In this document: positions 25,601-34,860 of the stretch, in pieces
Numbering within the stretch: the stretch's first letter is position 1
How the letters are laid out: every line of letters begins with the position of its first letter
Assembly: GCF_039522525.1 (NCBI RefSeq)
Contig: NZ_BAAADO010000004.1
Coordinates: 310,001-374,000, forward strand
DNA from: Salinibacillus aidingensis
Lineage (GTDB): Bacteria; Bacillota; Bacilli; Bacillales; Alkalibacillaceae
Length of the DNA stretch: 64,000 bases
Direction: 5' to 3'
Notes under the pieces: generated by a model
Seen by the model: only the letters and a program-made list of their open reading frames with translations
Databases searched by the model: none
Told to the model about the DNA's origin: nothing
Program-made: the position numbers and the translations under genes

Positions 25601-26713
25601 GTGAACAACGCCGATCTTTTTGAGGCAATCCAATATTTAGAGAAAGAGAAGGGTATCGATAAAGAAATTTTAATGGATGCCCTGGAAGCTGCCTTAATTT
25701 CAGCTTATAAAAAGAATTTTAAATCAAAAACAAATGTACGTGTGGATCTGAATGAAGAAACAGGCTCAATGCATGTACTGGCACGAAAAACGGTTGTTGA
25801 CTCTGTTGAAGACGACCAGACCGAAATCACCTTACACGAAGCCCAGCAAATAGATCCAAGCTACGAAGAAGGGGATATTGTAGAGCTTGAGGTAACACCT
25901 AAGGACTTTGGCAGGATTGCGGCTCAGGCTGCAAAGCAGGTCGTTACTCAGCGTGTTCGGGAAGCTGAGCGCGGTGTCATTTATAATGATTATATTGATC
26001 GTGTAGAAGATGTTATGACGGGAATTATTCAACGTAAAGATCATCGCTTTATTTATATCGATTTAGGAAAAGCAGAAGGTCGCTTACCGCATAATGAAGT
26101 TATGCCAAATGAATCTTATGAAGTACATGACCGGATTAAAGTTTTTCTGACAAAAGTGGAGAGCACAAATAAGGGACCGCAAATTTTTGTTTCCCGTACA
26201 CACCCTGGACTTTTAAAACGTTTGTTTGAGATGGAAGTCCCTGAAATTTATGATGGTATTGTTGAGGTTAAATCTGTTTCAAGAGAGGCTGGAGACCGCT
26301 CAAAGATTTCCGTACATGCCGAGGATCCTGAAATTGATCCTGTTGGTTCTTGTGTTGGTCAGCGTGGTCAAAGGGTTCAGGCTGTAGTGGATGAGCTAAA
26401 AGGAGAAAAAATTGATATCGTAGAGTGGTCAGAGGATCCTGTCGTTTATATCTCGAATGCTCTTAGCCCGGCCAAGGTGCTTTCTGTATTAGTGGATGAG
26501 GAAGATAATGCCACAACAGTTATCGTTCCGGATTATCAGTTATCATTAGCTATTGGAAAGCGTGGCCAGAATGCTCGTCTTGCTGCTAAATTAACAGGAT
26601 GGAAAATTGATATAAAGAGTGAATCTGTAGCTTTGGAAGAGGGGCTGCTTGAGGAAAACCATGAGGAAGAAGAAGCTGATTCTGAACCAGAAGAAGAAAA
26701 TTCTTTTGAGTAA
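25601..26713 (+). CDS. nusA: Transcription termination/antitermination factor NusA
   Basis: NusA binds RNA polymerase and nascent RNA and modulates pausing, termination and antitermination. The 370-residue protein contains an N-terminal polymerase-binding domain, an S1 domain (about 130-200) and two KH domains (GQRGQRVQAVVDEL and AIGKRGQNARLAAKL), followed by a short acidic tail instead of the C-terminal acidic repeats of proteobacteria, as is usual in Bacillota. The start is GTG with AAAGGAGGATATCAAG upstream. Confidence 0.99.
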   Translation: MNNADLFEAIQYLEKEKGIDKEILMDALEAALISAYKKNFKSKTNVRVDLNEETGSMHVLARKTVVDSVEDDQTEITLHEAQQIDPSYEEGDIVELEVTPKDFGRIAAQAAKQVVTQRVREAERGVIYNDYIDRVEDVMTGIIQRKDHRFIYIDLGKAEGRLPHNEVMPNESYEVHDRIKVFLTKVESTNKGPQIFVSRTHPGLLKRLFEMEVPEIYDGIVEVKSVSREAGDRSKISVHAEDPEIDPVGSCVGQRGQRVQAVVDELKGEKIDIVEWSEDPVVYISNALSPAKVLSVLVDEEDNATTVIVPDYQLSLAIGKRGQNARLAAKLTGWKIDIKSESVALEEGLLEENHEEEEADSEPEEENSFE

Positions 26714-26727
26714 GGGGAGATTTTCTT

Positions 26728-27003
26728 ATGGCTAAAAATAAAAAAGCACCTTTGCGAAAATGTGTGATGACGAAAGATATGAAGCCTAAGAAGGAACTTA
26801 TCCGCGTAGTGAAAAATAAAGACGGCGATATCTTTATAGATGAAACAGGAAAGAAAAATGGCCGTGGAGCTTATTTAACAAAGGATAAACATGTTATTGA
26901 ACAGGCAAAAGCGAAAGATGTTTTATCTCAAACCTTTAATGTAAAGGTGGATACAGAAATATATCAGGAATTACTAGACTACGTTGAAGGTGTAAAACAT
27001 TGA
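26728..27003 (+). CDS. rnpM: RnpM (YlxR), RNase P-modulating RNA-binding protein
   Basis: This 91-residue basic protein is the YlxR family member found between nusA and infB, recently named RnpM for its interaction with RNase P RNA. The signature RKCVMTKDMKPKKELIRVV and the GRGAYLTKD loop are present. It is translationally coupled to the next gene (the stop overlaps the TTG start). Confidence 0.93.
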   Translation: MAKNKKAPLRKCVMTKDMKPKKELIRVVKNKDGDIFIDETGKKNGRGAYLTKDKHVIEQAKAKDVLSQTFNVKVDTEIYQELLDYVEGVKH

Positions 27004-27314
27004 AAAATTCCTACTTAAATCTAGTTGGATTGGCATTCAGAGCTGGAAAATGCAGTTTAGGAGAGGAAGCCATTTTAAAAGATATTCGCTCGAAGCAGAT
27101 GAAGCTGTTAATTATAGCAAAAGATGCAGCACCAAACACAAAAAAGAAATTTACAGATAAGTGTACGTATTATGATATACCGTTTGTCATTGGAGATGAT
27201 CGTGACCAATTATCACAGGCCATGGGTAAAAATGGTCGTGTGGCTGTAGGTATTAAAGACGACGGATTTGCGAAAAAGATTATCTCCATGCTCGAAGAAA
27301 CTAACCGGGGGTGA
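27000..27314 (+). CDS. ylxQ: YlxQ, L7Ae-family RNA-binding protein
   Basis: The 104-residue protein belongs to the L7Ae/L30e family, which binds kink-turn RNA. Family features include the N-terminal LVGLAFRAGKCSLGEE and the KLLIIAKDAAPNTKKK strand-helix. The start is TTG 27000 overlapping the rnpM stop, with GAAGGTG six bases upstream. It sits between rnpM and infB as in B. subtilis. The exact RNA target is unknown. Confidence 0.93.
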   Translation: MKNSYLNLVGLAFRAGKCSLGEEAILKDIRSKQMKLLIIAKDAAPNTKKKFTDKCTYYDIPFVIGDDRDQLSQAMGKNGRVAVGIKDDGFAKKIISMLEETNRG

Positions 27315-27318
27315 ATGT

Positions 27319-29469
27319 ATGAGTAAATTGCGAATTTACGAATACGCAAAACAGAACCAATTAAAAAGTAAGGAAGTTATTGAAAAACTAAAAAGTTTAG
27401 ATATAGAGGTATCCAATCACATGTCCACCATTACAGATGGAACCAAAGCTATTCTGGATAAGGAATTTGGATTTGGTGGTACGGTGAAGGATGACCAGCC
27501 CAAACAGCAGGGTAATAAGCCTGAGCAAACTAAGCAAAACAACAGTAACCCTAAGAATAAGAAAAACAACCAATCTCAAAATGCCGGTCAAAAGCAACAG
27601 GAAAACAAAAAAAATGGTCATAAAAAAGGGAAACAAAAGAAAAATAAAAATACTATGAAACAACAAAATCAAAATCAGAATGAAAAACAACAATCAAATA
27701 AAAAACCGGCATCACCTGAAAAAATAACTTTCTCCGGCTCTTTAACAGTTGGTGAACTGGCGGAGAAATTAAATAAAGAGCCTTCCGAGCTTATTAAAAA
27801 ATTGATGTTTCTTGGTGTGATGGCCACAATTAATCAGGATCTTGATAAGGATACCATCGAACTTCTTTGTGAGGAATATGGGGTAGAAGTTGAAGAAGAA
27901 GTGGTGGTTGATGAAACAGACATCGAAAATTATGATTTTGAAGATGCTGAAGAGGATTTAATTGAGCGTCCATCTGTAGTGACGATTATGGGTCACGTTG
28001 ACCACGGAAAAACCACTTTACTTGATTCCATTCGCCATACAAAGGTGACGGAGGGAGAAGCAGGTGGAATTACTCAACATATTGGTGCCTACCAAATTGA
28101 GCCGGAAAATGGAAAGAAAGTTACCTTCTTGGATACACCGGGTCACGCAGCTTTTACAAGTATGCGCTCAAGAGGTGCTCAGGTAACCGACATTGCCATC
28201 CTGGTGGTGGCTGCTGATGACGGCGTTATGCCACAAACTGTTGAAGCCATCAATCATGCGAAAGCAGCTGAAGTGCCTATTATTATCGCTGTTAATAAGA
28301 TTGATAAAGAGGGAGCCAATCCTGACCGTGTCATGCAGGAATTGACGGAGTACGAGCTCGTTCCGGAAGACTGGGGTGGAGATACGATTTATGTTCCTGT
28401 GTCTGCACTTAAAGGAGAAGGCATTGATGATTTACTTGAAATGATTACCCTGGTTGCAGAGGTTGAAGAGCTGAAGGCTAACCCTGATCGCCTTGCTGTC
28501 GGTACAGTAATAGAAGCTGAATTAGACAAAGGCCGTGGTCCAGTTGCCACTCTACTTGTTCAAAATGGAACACTGAATGTCAGTGATTCATTAGTTGTGG
28601 GTCATACATTTGGCCGTGTAAGAGCTATGGTCAATGATGAAGGACGTCGTATACAAGAAGCAGGCCCATCTACTCCAGTTGAGATTACAGGTCTGAATGA
28701 AGTACCTGAAGCAGGTGACCGATTTGTTGTCTTTGAAGACGAAAAGAAAGCGCGTCAAATTGGTGAAGCAAGACAACAGCAGCAAATTGAAGCACAGCGT
28801 AACGATTCCGCGAAAGTAAATATTGATGATCTGTTTGAACAAATAAAACAGCAGGATATGAAGGAAATTAACCTTATTGTAAAAGCAGATGTTCAGGGAT
28901 CCGTTGAGGCTGTTGCAGCATCCTTGCGTAAGATTGAGGTTGAAGGTGTTAAAGTTAAAATTATTCACACGGGTGTAGGTGCCATTACAGAGTCTGATAT
29001 TATCCTTGCCTCTGCATCTAACGCTATTGTTATTGGTTTTAACGTAAGACCGGATGCCAATGCGAAGAATGCAGCTGAAACAGAAAATGTAGATGTAAGA
29101 CTTCATCGTGTTATTTATAAAGCCATTGAAGAGATTGAATCGGCGATGAAAGGTATGCTGGACCCTGAGTATCATGAAAAGATAACAGGTCAGGCAGAAG
29201 TCCGTGAAACCTTTAAAGTTTCTAAAGTAGGAACCATTGCGGGTTGTTATATTACTGAAGGTAAAGTTACCCGAAATGCTGGTGTACGTCTTATTAGAGA
29301 TGGTATTGTCCAATTTGAAGGTGAAATTGATTCATTAAAGCGTTATAAAGATGATGTAAAAGAAGTTGCTCAAGGGTATGAGTGCGGAATTACAATTAAA
29401 AACTACAATGATATTAAAGAAGGAGACATTATTGAAGCCTTTGTTATGGAGGAAGTTAAGCCTGTATGA
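27319..29469 (+). CDS. infB: Translation initiation factor IF-2
   Basis: IF2 is the GTPase that recruits fMet-tRNA to the 30S subunit and promotes subunit joining. From ATG 27319 (behind GGGGGTG) the product has 716 residues. It has an N-terminal helical domain, a low-complexity Asn/Gln/Lys-rich linker (about 55-130), the G domain with GHVDHGKTT at 225-233, DTPGHAAF and NKID, then domains II to IV ending at the fMet-tRNA-binding C2 domain. An upstream in-frame TTG/ATG region overlapping ylxQ is not supported by a ribosome binding site. Confidence 0.99.
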   Translation: MSKLRIYEYAKQNQLKSKEVIEKLKSLDIEVSNHMSTITDGTKAILDKEFGFGGTVKDDQPKQQGNKPEQTKQNNSNPKNKKNNQSQNAGQKQQENKKNGHKKGKQKKNKNTMKQQNQNQNEKQQSNKKPASPEKITFSGSLTVGELAEKLNKEPSELIKKLMFLGVMATINQDLDKDTIELLCEEYGVEVEEEVVVDETDIENYDFEDAEEDLIERPSVVTIMGHVDHGKTTLLDSIRHTKVTEGEAGGITQHIGAYQIEPENGKKVTFLDTPGHAAFTSMRSRGAQVTDIAILVVAADDGVMPQTVEAINHAKAAEVPIIIAVNKIDKEGANPDRVMQELTEYELVPEDWGGDTIYVPVSALKGEGIDDLLEMITLVAEVEELKANPDRLAVGTVIEAELDKGRGPVATLLVQNGTLNVSDSLVVGHTFGRVRAMVNDEGRRIQEAGPSTPVEITGLNEVPEAGDRFVVFEDEKKARQIGEARQQQQIEAQRNDSAKVNIDDLFEQIKQQDMKEINLIVKADVQGSVEAVAASLRKIEVEGVKVKIIHTGVGAITESDIILASASNAIVIGFNVRPDANAKNAAETENVDVRLHRVIYKAIEEIESAMKGMLDPEYHEKITGQAEVRETFKVSKVGTIAGCYITEGKVTRNAGVRLIRDGIVQFEGEIDSLKRYKDDVKEVAQGYECGITIKNYNDIKEGDIIEAFVMEEVKPV

Positions 29470-29744
29470 TCGTGTATCTTGAAATCGAATGCTTCATTTA
29501 TGACACCCATTCATTAAAGCAGAAACGGTCCGTGTTAAAACGGTTTTTGCACAGGATCAGGCAATCATTTAATGTGTCCATAAGTGAACTTGATTATCAG
29601 GATTTGTGGCAAAGAACATTAGTAGGCATCGCACATGTCTCATCTGACAAAATACAGGCAGAAAAGGTTCTTCAGGAAATCGTAAAATTAACAGACTCCT
29701 TTTCTGAACTTGAAGTAACAAATAAACAAATTGAGTGGTTATAG
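29466..29744 (+). CDS. ylxP: YlxP family protein (DUF503)
   Basis: This 92-residue protein belongs to the DUF503/YlxP family encoded between infB and rbfA in many Bacillota. It has a ferredoxin-like alpha-beta pattern with the conserved HSLKQKRSVLKR segment and a VGIAHVSSD strand. It overlaps infB by four bases (ATGA). A role with ribosomes is suggested by context only. Confidence 0.92.
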   Translation: MIVYLEIECFIYDTHSLKQKRSVLKRFLHRIRQSFNVSISELDYQDLWQRTLVGIAHVSSDKIQAEKVLQEIVKLTDSFSELEVTNKQIEWL

Positions 29745-29776
29745 ACTCATCCCTTGTTATAAAGAGGTGTTAGCAA

Positions 29777-30133
29777 ATGAGTGAACTTCGTGTCAATCGA
29801 ATTGCAGAACAGATGAAAAAAGAACTTGGGGATATTATTGGCAAGAAAATTAAAGACCCCCGTATTGGATTTGTTACAGTAACAGATGTAAAAGTCACCG
29901 GTGATCTGCAGCAGGCAAAAATTTTCATTTCTGTTTTAGGAGATGACGAGCAAAAGTATGATACACTCGCCGGACTTGCAAAAGCGAAAGGGTTTATCCG
30001 CTCCGAAATAGGGAAACGAATTCGCTTACGAAAGACTCCTGAGATCACCTTTGAGTTTGATGAGACGATTGAATACGGAAATCGAATTGAACGGATTATA
30101 AGTGAACTCAACGAAGACACGGATGAACAGTAG
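29777..30133 (+). CDS. rbfA: 30S ribosome-binding factor A
   Basis: RbfA binds the 5' helix of 16S rRNA and helps 30S maturation, especially in the cold. The 118-residue KH-type protein shows RVNRIAEQMKKEL at the N-terminus, the KDPRIGFVTVTDVKVTGDL strand and the family's basic LRKTPEITFEFDETIEYG C-terminal strand-helix. It has GAGGTG eight bases before the ATG and is followed by a terminator-like hairpin. Confidence 0.98.
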   Translation: MSELRVNRIAEQMKKELGDIIGKKIKDPRIGFVTVTDVKVTGDLQQAKIFISVLGDDEQKYDTLAGLAKAKGFIRSEIGKRIRLRKTPEITFEFDETIEYGNRIERIISELNEDTDEQ

Positions 30134-30138
30134 GCATG

Positions 30139-30167
30139 AAAGGATAGGCATTTATGTCTATCCTTTT
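30139..30167 (+). terminator. Hairpin between rbfA and truB
   Basis: AAAGGATAG and CTATCCTTT (about 30139-30166) form a stem closed by the GCATTTATGT loop, followed by TTCACTTG. The short T-run suggests a partial terminator inside the operon. Confidence 0.5.
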
Positions 30168-30202
30168 CACTTGTTTAAACAAAGAAGATTGGAGGGTCAA
30201 AT

Positions 30203-31132
30203 ATGGATGGAATCCTCCCTTTATGGAAAGAACCTGGTTTGACCTCACACGACTGCGTGTTTAAGGTTCGAAAGCTTTTGAAAATGAAAAAAGTCGGTCA
30301 TACAGGAACGCTGGACCCCCAGGTTGATGGAATTTTACCGATTTGTATTGGACAAGCCACTAAAATATCTTCTATTATTATGGAATCTCCAAAAGTTTAC
30401 GAAGCGGAAATAACGCTGGGAATTGCCACTGAAACAGAGGATCAGGAAGGACAAATCATCAAAAAGGAAAAGGTTTCAGACACTCTCACGATTGATGATA
30501 TTGTACAGACACTATCTGAATTCGAAGGGGAAATCGAGCAGACTCCACCCATGTATTCTGCTGTAAAAGTAAAAGGGAAAAAGCTTTACGAGTATGCGAG
30601 AATGGGGGTAGAAGTGGAGCGCCCGCAAAGAAGTATAACCATTCATCATCTGAAGCTTTTGTCTGAAAGCATTGACTGGTCACAGGATCATTCAACAGCT
30701 TCCTTTCGTATACGTGTAAAATGTTCAAAAGGTACGTATATCCGTACATTATGTGTAGATATAGGTTCCGCTTTAGGCTATCCTGCACATATGTCACAGC
30801 TGACTCGAACGGAATCGGGGACATTTCGTCAGACACAATCCCTAACGATAGAGGATCTTAAGAAGGCTGTATTGGAAGATAAAATTGAAGAAAATCTGTA
30901 CTCAATCGACTTTGCTCTACAAAAATTTGATACACTGTATATAAGTGAACAGGATGTCTCCCGCTATAAACATGGACAAGTGTTACCTTTACCTGAAAAC
31001 ATGCCGAGTACAGACCCTTTTCGGATTAAAGCTGAAACGACAAATGAATTAATCGCTCTCTATCAGATTCATCCCAGTAAGAAGGATTTTATGAAGCCCT
31101 ATAAAATGTTTCAGGTTCCTGCTCAAACGTAG
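30203..31132 (+). CDS. truB: tRNA pseudouridine(55) synthase TruB
   Basis: TruB makes pseudouridine 55 in the T-loop of tRNAs and also acts as an RNA chaperone. The catalytic Asp38 lies in GHTGTLDPQVDGIL. Other family motifs present are the YSAVKVKGKKLYEYAR and CSKGTYIRTLC segments. A C-terminal PUA-like extension completes the 309 residues. GGAGGGTC precedes the ATG. Neighbours rbfA and ribF match the usual order. Confidence 0.98.
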   Translation: MDGILPLWKEPGLTSHDCVFKVRKLLKMKKVGHTGTLDPQVDGILPICIGQATKISSIIMESPKVYEAEITLGIATETEDQEGQIIKKEKVSDTLTIDDIVQTLSEFEGEIEQTPPMYSAVKVKGKKLYEYARMGVEVERPQRSITIHHLKLLSESIDWSQDHSTASFRIRVKCSKGTYIRTLCVDIGSALGYPAHMSQLTRTESGTFRQTQSLTIEDLKKAVLEDKIEENLYSIDFALQKFDTLYISEQDVSRYKHGQVLPLPENMPSTDPFRIKAETTNELIALYQIHPSKKDFMKPYKMFQVPAQT

Positions 31133-31172
31133 GCGAAACAAACATACTTGCTGCTGTAAAGAAGGTGGAAAA

Positions 31173-32114
31173 ATGGAAGTATTTGAACTGGAATATCCAA
31201 TTGAAAAATCCTTGGATGTACAGGATATGGCTCTGGCTATTGGTTATTTTGACGGGGTTCACCTTGGTCATCAGAAGGTCATTGGTGAGGCAAAAAAAGC
31301 AGCCGAAGAAAAACATTTGAAAAGTGCAGTGATGACCTTTCATCCTCACCCTTCTGTTGTTTTAAATAAAGAAATTCAGGAGGTCCATTATCTTACTCCA
31401 AAAAGAGCTAAGCTGGAGCAATTTGAAAATTTAGGGATTGATTATGTCTTTATTGTAAAGTTTAATGAATCTCTGGCGCAATTGGAACCCGATAAATTTG
31501 CAGAAGAGTTTTTAATTAAACTTGGTGTTAAGCACTTAGTTGCAGGCTTTGATTTTACATATGGTCATAAGGGTAAAGGAAATATGGATACCATGAAGGA
31601 ACATTCCAAAGGTGAGTTTACCCTGTCGATGATAGAAAAAGTGAGTCATAATAATGAAAAGATTAGTTCTACAGCCATTCGTAACAAGATAGCTGAAGGC
31701 CGGATGAATGATGCCCGCCAGCTGTTAGGAAGACCTTATCGTTTAAAAGGAAGAGTTAAAAAGGGAAGTCAAAGGGGTCATACAATCGGATTTCCCACAG
31801 CAAATATACAGCTTTCTGATGACTATTATTTGCCCAAAGTAGGCGTATATGCAGTACAGCTTGCCTTAAATGGGTCAACTTATTACGGAATGGCTAACCT
31901 TGGCTACAAACCTACATTTAAGGAAGGTGATGCAAAACCATCCTTAGAAGTGTATATTTTTGATTTTTCTGGCAATATTTATGGTAAAGAGGCAGAGGTG
32001 GACTTCTTTACGTATATACGGGAAGAACAAAAATTTTCTGGTATTGAGGAGTTAAAGTCACAGCTCCGTCATGATGAGGAAATGATACGACAATTTTTTG
32101 CGATTTCTTCATAA
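31173..32114 (+). CDS. ribF: Bifunctional riboflavin kinase/FAD synthetase
   Basis: RibF converts riboflavin to FMN and FMN to FAD. The N-terminal nucleotidyltransferase domain has GYFDGVHLGHQKVI (about 23-36), TFHPHP and the SSTAIRN motif. The C-terminal flavokinase domain begins near 183 with GRPYRLKGRVKKGSQRG and contains GFPTANI and GMANLGYKPTF. The 313-residue length is normal. Transcription appears to continue toward rpsO, with no clear terminator. Confidence 0.98.
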   Translation: MEVFELEYPIEKSLDVQDMALAIGYFDGVHLGHQKVIGEAKKAAEEKHLKSAVMTFHPHPSVVLNKEIQEVHYLTPKRAKLEQFENLGIDYVFIVKFNESLAQLEPDKFAEEFLIKLGVKHLVAGFDFTYGHKGKGNMDTMKEHSKGEFTLSMIEKVSHNNEKISSTAIRNKIAEGRMNDARQLLGRPYRLKGRVKKGSQRGHTIGFPTANIQLSDDYYLPKVGVYAVQLALNGSTYYGMANLGYKPTFKEGDAKPSLEVYIFDFSGNIYGKEAEVDFFTYIREEQKFSGIEELKSQLRHDEEMIRQFFAISS

Positions 32115-32174
32115 ACCTCTTGCATTTTTAGTCAAAAAGTTGTATCGTATAATCCGTACGTTATTCAACCATCG

Positions 32175-32207
32175 CTTGGCTTAGCGCTTCACCAACGCTA
32201 TGCTAGG
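32175..32207 (+). promoter_or_regulatory. Candidate structured rpsO leader (S15 binding)
   Basis: TAGCG (32182-32186) pairs with CGCTA (32196-32200). After one T-T mismatch, CTTGGC (32175-32180) pairs with GCTAGG (32202-32207), two of the pairs being G-U. The hairpin sits about 35 bases before the rpsO ATG. S15 autoregulation through leader RNA is established in Geobacillus; that this hairpin is the site is inference. A TATAAT box at about 32150-32155 lies upstream without a good -35. Confidence 0.5.
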
Positions 32208-32242
32208 AGAATGGGGATTATAATAATAGGAGGTGAAACAGG

Positions 32243-32512
32243 ATGGCTTTAACACAAGAACGTAAGAATGAAATCATCAATGAGTTTAAGACACATGAAA
32301 ACGATACTGGATCTCCAGAGGTTCAAGTTGCTGTCCTAACTGAAGAGATTACCAAGCTTAACGAGCATTTGCGTGATCATAAGAAGGATCACCATTCACG
32401 TCGTGGTCTTTTGAAGATGGTAGGTAAACGCCGTAACTTGCTGAACTACTTACGTAAAAAAGATGTAACTCGCTACCGTGAGTTAATTAAAAAACTTGGT
32501 CTGCGTCGCTAA
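32243..32512 (+). CDS. rpsO: 30S ribosomal protein S15
   Basis: S15 is a primary binding protein of the 16S rRNA central domain. The 89-residue sequence contains the family motif TGSPEVQVAVLTEEITKLNEH and HHSRRGLLKMVGKRR. It has AGGAGGTGAAACAGG before the ATG and a strong terminator after it. Confidence 0.99.
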   Translation: MALTQERKNEIINEFKTHENDTGSPEVQVAVLTEEITKLNEHLRDHKKDHHSRRGLLKMVGKRRNLLNYLRKKDVTRYRELIKKLGLRR

Positions 32513-32546
32513 TTTTGTTTTTATCCGCGGATCAGCAGAGAAAGAT

Positions 32547-32573
32547 AAAAAGCGGGATAGAATCCCGCTTTTT
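32547..32573 (+). terminator. rpsO terminator
   Basis: AAAAAGCGGGAT (32547-32558) pairs perfectly with ATCCCGCTTTTT (32562-32573) around a three-base loop, giving a classic Rho-independent terminator. Confidence 0.9.
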
Positions 32574-32689
32574 CTATAGGAAGAATTTTTGTTATATTTT
32601 GGATAGGAGTATTTTTTACATAAATTTATACGCAGTAGTTACAATCTAACTATAAACGTAATTTTTTTGTTTGAGAGGAGTAGTACAAA

Positions 32690-34807
32690 ATGGCAGAAGA
32701 TAAAAAGGAGTACTCCATTGATATAGCTGGCCGTACGCTTAAAGTTGAAATTGGCGAACTTGCTAAACAGGCAAACGGCGCATGCATGATACGATATGGA
32801 GAAACAGCTGTATTATGTACAGCCACTGCATCAAATGAACCGAAGAATCTAAACTTTTTCCCGCTTACAGTGAACTATGAAGAAAGATTATATGCTGTAG
32901 GTAAAATTCCGGGTGGTTTTATCAAGCGTGAAGGGAGACCAAGCGAAAAAGCAATTTTAACCTCCAGACTCATTGACCGTCCAATAAGACCGCTATTCCC
33001 GGATGGATTCCGTAATGAGGTACAGGTGATCAGTACAGTTATGAGTGTTGATCAGGACTGCTCATCAGAAGTAGCCGCCATGATTGGGTCTTCCATTGCG
33101 TTGGGAGTTTCTGATATTCCATTTAACGGACCGATTGCAGGTGTTATTGTTGGACGAATTGATGGCGAATTCATTATTAATCCTACTGTAGATCAGTTGG
33201 AGAAAAGTGATATCAATCTGTCTGTTGCAGGTACGAAGGATGCCGTTAACATGGTAGAAGCTGGAGCGAATGAAGTTCCGGAAGAAGTCATGCTGGAAGC
33301 CATCATGTTTGGTCATAAAGAAATTCAAAGACTGGTTGAATTTCAGGAAAAAATTATTGAAGAAGCCGGCAAAGAAAAAATGGAAGTTGAACTTTTCCAA
33401 CCAGAAGCATCCATCAGGGAACAGGTTGAAAAAGATGCTAAGGAAGAATTAATCCAGGCTATTCAGGTAGAGGAAAAACACGCAAGAGATGAAGCGATTG
33501 AAAAAGTAAAAAATGAAGTACTGGAGAAATATACAGAAGAGGAACAGGATGAAGATGTCCTTGGACAAGTTCGGGATGTACTGGATGCATTGGTTAAGGA
33601 TGAAGTACGCCGTTTAATCACAAAAGAAAATGTACGTCCGGATGGTCGTGCTCCGGATGAAATCAGACCATTGTCTTCCCGTGTGGGTGTGTTGCCAAGA
33701 GCACATGGATCGGGTCTGTTTACAAGAGGTCAAACCCAGGCCTTAAGTGTATGTACATTAGGAGCATTGGGCGATGTTCAGATTTTGGATGGACTTGACC
33801 TGGAAGAATCAAAGCGCTTTATGCATCACTATAATTTCCCTTCCTTTAGTGTAGGTGAGACCGGTCCAATTAGAGGGCCAGGACGTCGTGAAATTGGACA
33901 TGGTGCACTGGGTGAACGTGCTTTAGAGCCTATTGTTCCTTCTGAAAAGGAATTCCCATACACAATCAGGGTTGTTTCTGAAGTGTTGGAATCAAACGGT
34001 TCAACATCGCAGGCAAGTATTTGTGGAAGCACGATGGCTATGATGGATGCAGGTGTGCCTATAAAAGCTCCAGTAGCGGGTATTGCTATGGGACTTGTGA
34101 AACAGGACGAAGATTATACGATTTTAACAGATATTCAGGGCATGGAAGACCATCTTGGTGACATGGACTTTAAAGTTGCCGGAACAAAAGATGGAGTAAC
34201 CGCTCTTCAGATGGATATTAAAATTGAAGGCCTGTCACGTGAGATTTTGAAAGAAGCTCTGACACAAGCGAAAAAAGGGCGTATGCATATTCTCGGCCAT
34301 ATGCTTGAAACCATACAGCAGCCACGTCACGAGCTTTCTGCACATGCACCAAAAATCTTAACGATGAGCATTAACCCGGATAAAATCAGAGATGTCATCG
34401 GACCAAGCGGTAAACAAATTAACCAGATTATCGAAGAAACAGGCGTAAAAATTGATATTGAACAGGATGGAAACATCTTTATCTCATCAGCCGATATGGA
34501 TATGAACAAACAGGCGAAGCAAATTATTGAAGACCTGGTTCGTGAGGTTGAAGTAGGTAAGACATATCTTGGTAAAGTTAAGCGCATTGAAAAGTTTGGA
34601 GCCTTTGTAGAGCTTTTCAAAGGTAAAGAAGGTCTTGTTCATATTTCACAGCTTGATGAACGTCATATTAAGAATGTTTCAGACGTTGTTTCCATTGGAG
34701 ATGACATTCTGGTTAAAGTAAAAGAAATCGACAACCAGGGAAGAGTTAATCTTTCACGAAAGGATGCAATGAAGGAACAAGGAGTTGCGAATAAGGAAAC
34801 TGAATAG
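32690..34807 (+). CDS. pnp: Polynucleotide phosphorylase
   Basis: PNPase is a phosphorolytic 3'-5' exoribonuclease and component of the RNA degradation machinery with RNase Y. The 705-residue protein contains two RNase PH domains separated by an all-helical domain. The second PH core includes RAHGSGLFTRGQTQ and GPIRGPGRREIGHG. A KH domain (DVIGPSGKQINQIIEETG, about 563-580) and an S1 domain (GAFVELFKGKEGLVHISQ) follow. AGAGGAGTAG precedes the ATG. It is followed by a terminator and repeat DNA. Confidence 0.99.
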   Translation: MAEDKKEYSIDIAGRTLKVEIGELAKQANGACMIRYGETAVLCTATASNEPKNLNFFPLTVNYEERLYAVGKIPGGFIKREGRPSEKAILTSRLIDRPIRPLFPDGFRNEVQVISTVMSVDQDCSSEVAAMIGSSIALGVSDIPFNGPIAGVIVGRIDGEFIINPTVDQLEKSDINLSVAGTKDAVNMVEAGANEVPEEVMLEAIMFGHKEIQRLVEFQEKIIEEAGKEKMEVELFQPEASIREQVEKDAKEELIQAIQVEEKHARDEAIEKVKNEVLEKYTEEEQDEDVLGQVRDVLDALVKDEVRRLITKENVRPDGRAPDEIRPLSSRVGVLPRAHGSGLFTRGQTQALSVCTLGALGDVQILDGLDLEESKRFMHHYNFPSFSVGETGPIRGPGRREIGHGALGERALEPIVPSEKEFPYTIRVVSEVLESNGSTSQASICGSTMAMMDAGVPIKAPVAGIAMGLVKQDEDYTILTDIQGMEDHLGDMDFKVAGTKDGVTALQMDIKIEGLSREILKEALTQAKKGRMHILGHMLETIQQPRHELSAHAPKILTMSINPDKIRDVIGPSGKQINQIIEETGVKIDIEQDGNIFISSADMDMNKQAKQIIEDLVREVEVGKTYLGKVKRIEKFGAFVELFKGKEGLVHISQLDERHIKNVSDVVSIGDDILVKVKEIDNQGRVNLSRKDAMKEQGVANKETE

Positions 34808-34819
34808 ACGATAAAGTAA

Positions 34820-34846
34820 GAAGCTGGCCTGCCAGTTTCTTTTTTA
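34820..34846 (+). terminator. pnp terminator
   Basis: GAAGCTGGC (34820-34828) pairs with GCCAGTTTC (34831-34839), with one G-U pair, followed by TTTTTT. It ends 12 bases after the pnp stop. Confidence 0.8.
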
Positions 34847-34860
34847 TTGGATTTTTTGGG

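Noticed and set aside
28591..29313. 240-residue open frame on the - strand inside infB
   Set aside because: It is antisense to a highly conserved gene, is rich in Asn, Phe and Thr in a pattern typical of reversed coding sequence, and lacks a ribosome binding site.
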